DNA of 64,000 nucleotides, taken from positions 38,104,345 to 38,168,344 of the forward strand of contig LS997562.1 in the NCBI GenBank assembly GCA_000469685.2. Reading direction: 5' to 3'. Under the pieces are notes generated by a model, which did no database searches, was not told the origin of the DNA, and saw only the letters and a program-made list of their open reading frames with translations. Position numbers and translations under genes: made by a program. This DNA comes from Haemonchus contortus (lineage: Eukaryota > Nematoda > Chromadorea > Rhabditida > Trichostrongylidae). Below, piece by piece: positions 23,045-34,700 of the stretch (position 1 is the stretch's first letter; every line of letters starts with the position of its first letter).

Positions 23045-26000
23045 ATGGAGGAAATAGAGGTGGAAAATCGGAAAGACATACGAATAGAGGGTAAAACGGT
23101 CCACGCAATGGCCATTCATCAAGGGATGGGAAAACTCGTTGTGACAAGAAAGAACGAAGAAAGGTAGGACTACATACCTCATCGAGGCACTATTAGGAAA
23201 GGCTTTCAAGGAAATTAATTGAGACGTTCATCAGTTCTACAACCCTCCTGTTCCTTTTGACCAAACCACTATGAAGAAGGTTTATATTACTCCCAGTTTC
23301 TTAATGGCGCCTTCGAATTGATGGTTGACTTTGCAACCCACCTGCGCTTGTGATGGATTCTAAATAATGTCTGTGATACTGTCCTTTGCGTGAGCTCTCA
23401 CTGATGGAAAAGCCACAATTCATAACTAGAAGCCTTTTAGCATTTCATAAATATTGAATTAGCAGAGATGTTGCAGTTCTTCTGGGGACGTTATCGAGCA
23501 GTATAATGTTTTATGTGGTTGGATTTCTGTATATGAGAAGGTAAGAAATGGTTAGCTATTAGTTATTTGTCCTTTGTTTCAAGATGTTCTGGATTTCCGT
23601 CCCATAAATATTGGGCACACCGTTAACTCTCCGCTATTTCTGAAAAAAAAGATTGTCTCAACGAATTTACTACTGCTTTTACCTTCCTATTTCAGATAAT
23701 TTGTCCTAATAACGGTGGCATTGAGTCAGTAAGTTTCGTTGGAGATCGAATTCTTTGTACACACTTGAATGGGTCGATCACATTAGCCGATCCACACTCA
23801 GACTTTATGCGGGTACTATTACTGCTTTCTGTTGTTCTCGTCTTCACAAGGATGAAAAAATTAAATTTTCAGAGAGTGCAAATATGTCCGTCGCCACTGT
23901 GGTCTTCATGTGCCATTGACTCGACTCATGCTGCTCTAGTATCCCATTCTGCTGCTTTATATGTATTTAGCCTTGAAGAATCGGCCGCAATATCAAATCT
24001 TACTCTGGGAGTCGATCAACGACTATTTTCTGTCTGTAGCAGGAAGGATGTGGTATGCTGCATTTATTTGTATATAGTTTTGTTGTGTATACCAAGGAAC
24101 ATTTTCTAACCGTCCAAAATGCAATATATGACAGTACTTTCAAGGGATAAAGTCGAAGTTGTTTGAGACTATGAAACTTATGCAGTTCCAAGATTATTTC
24201 GTCCTTCACCTTTTTTCTCTCGATTCTCAGCTAATTTTTTTTTCAAAGCGAAAGACAATCGAGTAAGCCCGAGCATATCGGCTCATATTCTGTTTTTCTC
24301 ATTTCGATTCTTCTAGTATAAGATTGGTTACCGATAGAACTAATTTTGCAGGTTGTGCAAAAACTGCAAAACAATTAGCTGCTATTTCACCTTTATTTAA
24401 TTCTGTTGTAAACTGACATCACATAGTTTATATCTATCTGACTTTAGATTGCTGTCGGTGCTATGGATAGTGTCTATGTTGTCAAAAATAATACGGTTGC
24501 ACATAAGTTAGTGGTTCCTAGAAAGGTGCATTAATCTTTCTCGTTGCTACTTCGACTTTCACTTTTCGATTTACCACTGCATCCTTTGGTGTTTTCAGGA
24601 GAAACGCCTTCCCACAATCGTGTGGAGTTGTTGTTTTTTCAACGACGTCATTCTAGCTTGTGGCGATTCTCGTGGTGTTGTGTCATTCTGGAATTCTCAG
24701 AATGGAGCACTTTTGGCGGTCAGTCAACAACATAAGAATTATTTTTTGTTCAGCTGGAATTACGATTAATAACTGATATTGATATTCATCGGTCAATCTT
24801 TTTGAGAATGTGGAAAGTCATCAGTCCGAAATTCTGTGCTTGGTTCTATGTGAAGGTCGCATTCATGCTGCTGGTGTTGATCCTAGAATAATAAGCATAA
24901 AGCACATAGTGAGCCATGATTTCGTTTGAAATAACTTTCGGCCATTCGAACGAAGAAGGTGTTTTAGGCAGGAAATGATTTCCGTATTGTACAGCAGCGC
25001 AATGGACCTATGAGAGATGTCCGAGCTATGGCATGCTTCGATGACAAGGTCAACACTTTGGTACCAATATACCCATTTTCTGATACAACCTTCTAAATCG
25101 TTGATTACAGGTCTACGCCGCAGGGGAAGATCATGAAATATATGTTGCCAAAAGTGGCTGCCAAGTTCTGGCAACCCAGTGGAATGTAAGGATCATTCCA
25201 ATTTGTTTTTTTTTTTCTTGAAGGGCTATTCGATTGGCTTATAAGTCTAACAGAATCCGTTGAAAGTTGTTTAGAAGCTCTTGTGTCTGGGAGGCTCATT
25301 GGCAATGTGCCGAGGACAGAATTTCGTTGATATTTGGACGAGTGGAGCTGGCGAGCAGACAACATCTTCGGGTGAAGTGATTGTCGCAAGACAACCCGTC
25401 TATCTGGCACGGGTGTACTGTCCAGAGAAGTTGCCATTGGTCGCCTGGTAATTGTTTAGTTCTACTATTGCAGGGCGGAGGGGGAGGAGACTTGATTTTG
25501 AAATAACTTTCAAAAATTCTCCAACCCATTCCAATTGCAGTGACTTGTCGGCTGATGGACGACTTCTGGCTATTTCGTCTACCGATTCGACAACAGTATA
25601 TCAGCTAAACGTAAAGAATGGAGAGAAAGCTTCTTTGCGGGCTAGGTGTAGTAATCGCCCAGCATCCGCCTTAAAAGTGAGTATCCATACCCAACACCAC
25701 TTTTTCGCTCGAAATTCTCTCCCCGGCTCTCTTTCTTTTCGTACTTCATTTCCTTCAGATTGTTGGCAACTGCTTGTATATGACAATTGGAGATTTTGAA
25801 TTGTGGCGAGTTTCAACTAAAGACGGGGAGACCGTCCGAGTATTAGAGCAAAGTGAGTAACATTGAGTGGTTTTAATCAGTTGATGAAGCGGAAAGTATT
25901 CAACGGGATTTCAGATGGGTGTGGCGGGGTTACTCAGCTTGCTGTGTCTCCATGTGGACGTTTTGTAGCAGTACTTACCACAAGATTGCAGGTTTTCGTC

Positions 26001-27209
26001 ATCGACGTCAAAACGAGTAAGTCTCTTTTTTTATATTGTAAGTAATGTTGCTTCCACCTAGATCTTTATTATGCTCACGATCCAAAAGCTGAAGGATTCT
26101 ACTTACGTTGTGATCACTGCAGTGGTCATTTTTTGGAACTTTAGTTTGTCTTACTTTTATCCCTCGTTACCGGGTCCGGGAACTTCTCCCCTAACACGGC
26201 GTCCCACACACCGCACCCGTCGCCTATCGCAGGATTGCGATGGAAGATTGGAGCGCGCAATTTGTGAGGTGGGGAGTCCTTTAAACATTTGAATTGGCTG
26301 GCCGCTCTTTTCAATTCCAATGCGGTCTTGATCGTCGTTTATATAGGAGGAGTCATTTTAATTAATCAAGTCTAATAAACATGAAAACTAAAAAGAAACA
26401 GAAGAAAAAACGATCAAATCCGATGAAAAAGCAAGCCAGTCAAGGAAAAATATCGCTTCCTATCGATTGGCGGGAGGCGGGGTGAGTACGGTAGTTGCAG
26501 TGACCATTGCCGCATGCCGCAAGGGAGAATGCCGCGATAGGGGAGAAGTTCCGTTACCCCTCGTTACCTTATAGAGGAATCCTTGCTCTTGCGAGTGAGT
26601 CTCCCAATCGATGTGACATTCACCGATGGTGACAGTTTATTCGTGCTGTGTGCGACACCAGGATTCAGTGAGCCCAGTGCCAACGCCAAGGTCCTATTCG
26701 AGGTAATTACGAGTGTCTTTATGAATTCGTAAGCCATACGGGTAATTCTGAATTGTGTTGCAGTTTCCAAAAAGTGGTGGTGCAGAACGACGGTCAGCAT
26801 CGATGGTCGATTTATTCGGGGCAACCGGCTATCGAGCGGTTTCCATAAGCGCTGGACCGAATGATCAGCTGCTCGTAGTGGCAAGTGATGGACAATGGGT
26901 GCTCATAGATAAGGTATAGAGATAGTAGTGTGTTTAACACTTGGATACTCTTTTATTTATAGTGTGGGCAAATTATTGATTGATTCGCTTGATTGTATCC
27001 TCAATCTCACCAAGTTTTTACCTCTATTTCAGACACGATCATCTGTGTACGGTCCTGTTGGTGCCCAAACAGCACCAAATGGGCGACTAAATGCAACAGT
27101 TCCTAAGGCCCTTCATTTTCGCTCGCAGAACCGAGTTTGCTCGTGCAGGTTACAAGCATCTGAACCTTCAACGGCACCATTTAAATTGAAGAAGTTCGGG
27201 CAGCAATAG
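23045..27209 (+). CDS. utp4: UTP4 (cirhin), U3 small nucleolar RNA-associated WD40 protein
   Basis: An in-phase chain runs from 23045-23163, 23477-23540, 23696-23812, 23873-24052, 24448-24525, 24599-24718, 24807-24908, 24968-25048, 25111-25185, 25275-25447, 25541-25676, 25759-25852, 25915-26016, 26062-26106, 26575-26702 and 26764-26913 to 27033-27209 (TAG), about 646 aa against 686 in human. Recognisable segments are VHAMAIHQGMGKLVVTR at the start, WD40 blades including IHAAGVDPRI and DVRAMA...VYAAGEDHEI, and a C-terminal PFKLKKFG that parallels the human KKKKFG end. UTP4 is a t-UTP component of the small-subunit processome, acting in the nucleolus in pre-rRNA transcription and 18S processing. 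The intron before exon 15 contains a 388-bp MITE. Start and all exons were chosen by phase and homology. Confidence 0.88.
26172..26559. mobile_element. 388-bp MITE with 9-bp target duplication in a UTP4 intron
   Basis: The ends are inverted repeats of about 33 bp that share GGAACTTCTCCCCTA and begin GGGT. The flanks carry the 9-bp direct repeat CTCGTTACC at 26163-26171 and 26560-26568. The right duplication is followed immediately by TTATAG, the acceptor of UTP4 exon 15, so the insertion lies 15 nt upstream of an exon. The duplication length and GGGT termini suggest a Mutator-like family. No ORF is carried. Confidence 0.75.
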
Positions 27210-29018
27210 TAGTTTCGTCTGTTTTTATCCCTTGCGTTTCTGTTTTGTAGAATTTCGTTTAATCGTTCAAAATTACATGAAATATTTCTTAAATTTCGCT
27301 TTTTGAAAGTTTACAACTTACAACTTGCATTTTAGTGCGACGAAGAGATTTTTATGTTGTCAGATCTTTATCTCTCAGGCTGTTCTATGAATGACCAATC
27401 AGCTATGTTATAAGCTCATATACGTTGTAAACATCGTGACTTGTTCTTGTTGAATCATTGTTGTTTGTTGTTGTTTATGATTTATTCGAGAGGGAATGAC
27501 TGAAAGTTTTCATTCAGTCACTCTATAAACTTTTTGACAAAGTCATTTTTGTTTCACCTTGAATGAGGTATTTTTCAATAAAAGGAAACAAAAGTAAACC
27601 GTGAAAGTAAACAAAAACATAGCTGCCCACAAGCCCTCCAAATAATGGTATAACTGACAATGGTATAACGGATCATAATAACTTGTCCTTCCAGATTTTA
27701 ATTACTAATGGCGAAACTGGAGGCGTTCTGTTCTTCTGCACTGTAGCGCTACTCCAGGTATTGCAGCTGTGGCGCAGTGGTGGACTGTGCCGGTCATCCG
27801 TAACAACTTGGTGGTTCGATTCACCGACCAGCCATTATCAATAATTTGAACTGGGCGGTACGGGGTAATTACTTCTCAGTCAATATCCGATCTCGGGTGG
27901 TTCAGGGTTTTTCTCTGCTATGCATGGATGACGGCTAAGCAAAACACAAGTTTCAGGCATGGAAACAATTCATGGAGCGAGTGAATGAGTGAGTGGTATC
28001 TGTGTTACTTCAGCCATCCGAAATAGTCCATTCTAGCATAAAATGCTGAGCAATCACTGAACGCTCCAGTTTAGATCACCGCAATATTTGCCAAGTTGAT
28101 CGACACCTTATCAGACGGTGATCAATACCGCCTGTGAAAAGCGATCTTCGACGAAATGAGTCATGTTGAACCTCGGTGAGTGGTTTTCACAGGAATTCAT
28201 ACTACTCATACTACATAAGTAATCTGATTTCATATCAATCAAAAAGTAGTCGTGGCGACACGGAACGACCCCTCTTCATCACCCTCAAATCCATCTACAT
28301 ATGTAGATATGATGAGTGTTGTAGATAGAAGAATATTTCTCTAACCTATCTTGTAAAGAAAAAGCTCGGTTACCTTTTGAATTCCCATTTAATAAATAAA
28401 TTTCAGAAATAGAAACTCGAGGAAACCCCGGTTTGATTGCTGGAATCTGGCTACAACGACATCTGGCCTTCGAATGTTTCAATCGGTCAGTTCCCGTTGA
28501 TTCAGATTTGAGAACATGGCCAAGTTATGCCATTTTTTGTCGTACTGTTGCGCTCTATAGTATCGACGATTTGGGTGACTTTCTCCCCCGATGTCCTCCA
28601 TAACAGGGTCTTAGGCATTGCGTGAACGAATATCAGCAATTTTCGGGGGAATCGGGGCAAGATCTAACCTAAGGGTAGATTTTCTTGCTAGTTACGTTCC
28701 TAACTGTCTCAAGGGATCCTATGATTCCTCAGGATATGAGAGGGCGACGATTAGCTGGGTGATTACATCAGTAGAGGTAGTGTTTGACAGTTATCAAGCT
28801 GACCAATCTCTTTGGGAGCTGTTCTCTCACGATCTGATCTATGGTAGGGGTCAGCTTACAGAAAAGCTGATCCACCGATGGACATAACAATCTCCTCTAA
28901 CCAATAGTACCACATTTCTCTGTCACGCCTATCTATTGTTGGATGGGGAGGGAAGGCTTGAAACAGGGCTGTATGCTGCCGTGTTTTTAGTAGGCGTCAT
29001 CCAGTTGTTTTTTTACAG
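27210..29018. other. Intergenic, with a tRNA-like SINE fragment near 27766-27840
   Basis: Around 27771 there is an A-box-like GTGGCGCAGTGG and, near 27823, a B-box-like GGTTCGATTC, in a stretch that does not fold as a full tRNA. An open 70-codon stretch near 28409-28600 behind an acceptor has no recognisable motif. The 5' exon or exons of the membrane-protein gene downstream must lie here, but I could not identify them. Confidence 0.4.
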
Positions 29019-29741
29019 ATAGGTTCTGTATGTGCTTTGTTCCTCATTGGCAGTGTTGGATCACATTTTTCACCAACATATGCAGCATTGGTTACGTCAA
29101 CTATGGCTGCTATTATTGGTACAACATTACTCCTCATATTCGCATTTAATTTGCATTCGGTCACTACAAATGTAGATTGGATCTTTTGGGTAAGTCCTAG
29201 TTGGGAGTTTTTCTAGAGCAGCATTGACAGCCAATCCATCAGAAAAAAGCTTTCAGGAAACAATCTATTCTGGATCCTTTGCTTTTCTATTCCTGATCAA
29301 TAGCATCACCATGATCTACAGCAGTCTTCGATGGCAATATACAGCATGGTGGCTTGGAACTGTATGTACATTTTTATATAGCTCATATAGATAGAGCAGT
29401 AATGCAGGTCTATGGAGCGAGCGGTCGCGACGCGGCCATTCAACAGGTGCTGCTTTTACCGCTTCTTCACCACGAAATTTTCGTACAAAATGAGTTGAAC
29501 TTCACTCATCCATAGCGTCGGCTCATTCGCTCCTGCCAGCATCACTACAGACGTGGGCTATTTCACTATAAGGTCTCACCTATATAGCCCTCAATTTTAG
29601 GTCACGTGCGTTTTGGTGGGATTGGCATTTCTTATCGATGTTGTTGTTGTTGTACGGCTACAAATAAGGAATCCAGCATGCCGTCATAGTCAAAACGAAA
29701 TCGTCGCTCGTGAAACAGATCGAACCTTTACTTATCGTTGA
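29019..29741 (+). CDS. MARVEL-like (CMTM-type) membrane protein, 3' exons
   Basis: Three in-phase exons (29019-29189, 29257-29361, 29601-29741, TGA) encode 138 residues with three strongly hydrophobic segments. They are AALVTSTMAAIIGTTLLLIF, GSFAFLFLINSITMIYSS and VTCVLVGLAFLIDVVVVV, followed by a basic cytosolic tail. This matches TM2-TM4 of a four-pass MARVEL domain, as in chemokine-like-factor family proteins that act in vesicle membranes. The first transmembrane exon is missing from my model. Another four-pass family is possible. The gene is tail-to-tail with the modular zinc-finger gene on the minus strand. Confidence 0.6.
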
Positions 29742-30046
29742 AATTTGTAAATACACCTTTTTCCCGAACCTCGAGATGGTTTTATGGCTTGTACACTACC
29801 CGTAAGTAACCCTCCAAGAAGGCAGGCTCTTTTCTTGCCTAAATATCACTGAGAAAGGACCAATGTCATTTCATATGCCAGACCGATTCCAATTGATTCT
29901 TGTTTATACTAAGCGCATTGCTGGATTTCGATTTCCGTACTCCGTGGAGCGTCTGACTCTCCGTTCTACTGTACCATTTCTCAGAAAAAAGGACTCAAGA
30001 TATTTATAAATACATATTAATAATACATATCGATATTAAATGCAAT

Positions 30047-30052
30047 TTTATT
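30047..30052 (-). terminator. Poly(A) signal of the modular zinc-finger gene
   Basis: On the minus strand TTTATT reads AATAAA, 163 nt after the TGA at 30215-30217. Confidence 0.5.
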
Positions 30053-30214
30053 ATTCAATACGGAAACATCACTTTTAAACAGCTTATTTCAAACACTTCG
30101 TAACTATCAGCTTCTTGTCATCTCTTTACATCAAATCCCTAACAAATGCTGTTATTTGCACAATTATGGCAATGTTTCAATTACGTACAAGTTGAAATAC
30201 TGTAATTAAACGTT

Positions 30215-31748
30215 TCATAAACATGTGTAAGTAATTTCACGCGGCTCAGTTATTTCATTATTTCTGACCTTTTTCGGTGAGGTCTTCTTGTCAAGTGCGG
30301 ATCCCTGTCTCTTTTTCCTTGAACCTTTGAGAGGTGTGGGAATGTTGTACTTGTTGACGATGTTCCAAAGGTCACAACGAGTAACGTGGTAGAGTTTAGA
30401 AGTTTTCGGCGAATAATCCATCTTCAATTGATCCAAAATACTATCCATGGAGTACACTGTAAAATTCATTCTGTAATTAAAAGAAATTAACGAAAAAAAC
30501 TGGAAAAGATCTAGAAATAAGAAAATTTGAGAATAATAAAATCCTAAAAATAAAACTATAGTCATACCTTCCAGAAGGCCTCTGAGGAATTGTTCCTGTG
30601 AAGATGTTAACCGTAGGAGAGCCACGTCAATCTTGTGACCAGCGTGTCCAAAACATCCAAGGGCAGTGACAAGCCCGGCGGCATTAGTGTGCACATTCAG
30701 GAAACATGAACAATTTCCTGCTTGTTTTCTAGTTCCACAGGCTTTCCACGTTGATTTTGGTACAAATTTTCCGGCTCTGTTGCATCTACAATGCAATCGA
30801 TCTCGAAATTCAATAATTTTTTGGGGGCGAAAACATTTTTTCTCAACTGTTTACAAACTATAAAATTACTTTGCAAAAGTTGCATGAGATCTAGGAACGG
30901 AGTTTTTATCACCACTCATCGTAAAAGACTACTGGATTGGTAAAAACATTCGGTTTGAGGCTGTCGATTGGAGAAATTCTTTCGGGTACACTAGCAAACT
31001 AAAGCCTTATAAAGTGATCTCAATTGAAGGTAACCGTCCCTCTTCATAGCTGCTTTTGAAGGTATTACACATGTCGCCATATCGCTTACGATCACTCCAA
31101 AAATTCAAAAATAAAAAAGGGGTAAACATTCACCTCAAAGAGAACGAAGCGCCACCGTCCGAACTCGAGCGGCGAGCAAAAGTTGTAGCCGTACGTTCAC
31201 ATTCATCACAAAGCCATTTCTACAAAGTAAATACGACAAAATTCATGGTAACAGTTTTGTCATCAGGCAGTTATTCATTTTAAGACAGCTCAGATTAAAA
31301 TAATAAAACTACAGGCAAAAACTATTTTTTGACCAATAATTGCCTGATGCATTCTCAATCAGAAATGATTCGGACCAGTGTGGGTTCCAACAATAAAACC
31401 ATCTGTCGCCACACTCACCTGAAATTCTTCACGAGAATTGAATGTTACTGTAAATAGCCTGTAATCTTGTGGTTCGCCTTCAGCTCCATCATTTTGATGG
31501 TCTCTTTCACAATGTGCTGCCAAACTTGCATGATTCAAAAGCTTTTCTCCACATATTGGACATGTTACACGACAATTTCCCTGATCGTCACACAAAGCCA
31601 TTTCCTGGGCGATGTCGCGTTTCACGCTTTCGAGCTGCTCCTTGTTGAAATTGTGAAGTTTTTGCAAATGAATGAAGAGGCTCTTTCTGAGCATCACTCT
31701 CCTACAAAGTTTGCATCTCCATAGCTCCTCTCGTGGTGGGACCTTCTT
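30215..31748 (-). other. Module 6 of the modular gene (C-terminal)
   Basis: Exons are C 31748-31419 (LWRCKLCRRVMLRKSLFIH, CPICGEKLLNHASLAAHCERDH), D 31219-31134 (KWLCDECERTATTFARRSSS), A 30785-30568 (218 nt; CNRAGKF...CSCFLNV...GCFGHAGH) and B 30456-30215, which ends in TGA after a basic Lys/Arg-rich tail (SRKKRQGSALDKKTSPKK) that could be a nuclear localisation signal. Confidence 0.78.
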
Positions 31749-34700
31749 CTGAAAAAAAAAAACTAAGAAAATATGTCGTTTGAAGAAAAAACAAACAAAA
31801 AGCTGATGCTAAAGGGTACGCTCATGGTTCTCTCTCGACATACACCGCAATAAATCACCCTGCGGCCGGTTGGCTGCTTCTTACTTATGCCGAGTATGAC
31901 CTCCTCCACCGTAACTACCAATTCTCACTTGCTGCCAATTACGTGAACGAGTACCCAGCTTACGTTTGCTGTCCAGGTACATATAAGGGTCTCTTTAACA
32001 ACATCTTTGCTTACTACTTGGGATAATGGTGCTCAAACGGGCTGGTAACCTTTCATAAAGGAAATTAGTGAACTTTCAGTGATAAGCAACTCTAATATTC
32101 GAGTGCTTGAACGTCAGAAAAACCTCTTAGGCCCATCCTCACCGCACAGACCCATTTTCTTCCTTCCTTTGACAATTATGGTACCAATATTTCATGAGGA
32201 AAAAGAGAAAAAAAAGAGAAAGGAATAAGAGCTAGAGTGAATTTGCACGAACCAAAGGTAGGCAGTGGCAATCAGCTCTAAATGAGGCCTATGACGAATA
32301 ATGGACGGTTCATGTTTTTGTTGACTTACAAAGCTAAGAAAATGAAATTAAAAACATGAATACATTTTATAAATATTACGCTCAACACTAGGACGAACAC
32401 CACTGCCTCCAACAAGTATCGCTCCGAGTGGTAACTAAGATATCTCCCTTAGCCAGCCGTGACGCCTCAATCAGGGGTCAAGGCCATCATAGTCGGCAGA
32501 TCTTGAGGAGGATTAATGTCTCACTATCTTACCAAACTTGATTGCTATCTTTACTGCCCATTTTTGTTAATCTGCTCCTCGAATTGCATTTTCAATTTTC
32601 ACTCATTGTTAGTTACCCCCTACCCCCTCCCCTCCCACCTCCCCCCGTTTTTGTTTATGTTTTATAAAAGCACGTTTACAACCTCATGGAAGTTATTTCA
32701 GATACCTGCGGCGGTGGCTCCGTCTTTTCTGACTCCTCTATTTGAGGTTCATTTCGCATATCAACGTTGTTATACTTCCCTCCCAGTTCGCTGAACATCC
32801 CCTCAGTAACGTTTGGGTTATGTCTCTGAAATAAGAGCATTGAAGGTAAAATTTGACTAATCTCCCCACAATTCATACAAATCTGAGGGGGGCCCCTCAC
32901 AGGATTTCGTTGTCCTTGTTTCACTGGCAGTTTTATGGTCGATTGTGACGTTGATGGCAAACTTTTCATGCAATAATGATGTTCCTCTTCGATTCTTGCC
33001 CTGTCTGGCTCGCTCTGCCTTGTGATCAGCACGACTCTCTTTTGTAATGGAAGGGACGAGGCATTTGGTACAGGACGATGCTCATCTGTGAGGCTAATCG
33101 AATGCGGCGGTTCCAACCTTCTTAATGACACTGTAGTAATCCTTGAAGGAGGGGGCAAAGGCGTTTGTTTAGGATGATACTCATCTGCTATTCTTGGGGG
33201 GCACAGTTTTTCCTGCCGCTCATTTGGCGCTATAGTCCCCACTGAAGGCAAATATGAGGACCTTTGTCCATGTGAACGTTGTCCATCTGCCAAACTTATC
33301 AAATGGGGCGGTTCGAGCCTTCTCGGAGATACTACGATCCTTCGTGAAATGGAGGGGAGAGGTGGTGCTCCAGAAAGACGATCAGCCACCGAAGGGGCTT
33401 CACTGCGGTTACTGGCAGTAGTGGTAGACACTGAAGCCTTCTGCGATGAAGTCGTTCCCGTGATAGGAACGAGCTTAGTAGGAGCACTTCCTCCCGGAGA
33501 GCCAACAGCTTCCTGATGTTCTTCGTGGAGTGATGAGCCGTCACCCTTCTCAGAGAGATGTTCGGATGCTTCAGACATTTCGGAACTTCGTGAGTCTTCC
33601 GTATCCGTCTCATGATGCTCAGATAAACGCTCCTTAACAGATTTGGTATTGATATAGATCTAAGACGAACTCTGAGAAAATTTCTTGAAAAATCGTACCG
33701 CAAAAGAAGTACTGGTGTCGCAATCTCGTTCTTCCACTACGGTACTGGTCGAACGGTCTTGTTCGTCATCCGAGTACGTAGAGTGCTCCGGGTAACGACC
33801 ATCATTTGGTACTGGGACGATATGATACCTGTGCGCAATGTTCCACAAATCTTTCCGATCAACAAACCCAAGCCGGGATGTTTTCGAGGAATATTCAAGT
33901 TGTAATCGCTGGAGAATGGAATCCATGGAGTATTCTGAATAGGTCTTTAAAATCCTCAGAAAAGATTCAAATATAAAGTATGCTACCGTACTTTCCAGAA
34001 GGTCCTTGAGAAATAGCTCCTGCCTACTCGATAGACGGAGTAGAGATACTTCCAGTTTGTGCCCAATATGACCGAAACATCCCTCGACACCGACCACTCC
34101 AGCATCGTCTATGCGCACATTCAAGTAACAAGAACAGTTTTTCGTCTGTTTCTTGCTTGCGTGTGTACGGACTCGTTGTTTTGGTTTGTACCTTCCAGCT
34201 CTGTGGCATCTAAAAGAGAACCGATAACTGATGGAAGAGTTTAATAAAAATGTCTCAAAAAAGGTGAACTGGATGAGAAAAAATGGTAGAAGTTGAGGTA
34301 GACGACTTCCACAAATGCTGTAATACTAAATTTTCAGGGATAGAGGATAGAAAAGTTGTAAAACACTGATGTCTTCTACTTGATGTTTGTAAAACATGGG
34401 CGAAAAAGGATTGCAGATCGTACCCACCTTAAAGTAAATGTATTTCCTTTCAGTGAAGTTGATCGACGAAACAAACTAGAACACGTGCGTTCGCTTTCAC
34501 TACTGAGCCATATCTGAAATTCATCAAATATTGTGATGTTGCCTGGATACCTTAGGCTCTATTGAGGAATAGCTATGCAGAAGGTCTGCAAGTATTGAAA
34601 AGAACTTGTGAACGTCTCAAAGAGCTTCTCAAGGGAAACTACAAGACAGTGATGCATTCAGAGTCAACAAAACTTGATAAAAGTACAGTGATACGTTGGA

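Noticed and set aside
27766..27845. Possible tRNA gene
   Set aside because: A- and B-box-like motifs are present but no complete cloverleaf can be drawn; a SINE fragment is more likely.
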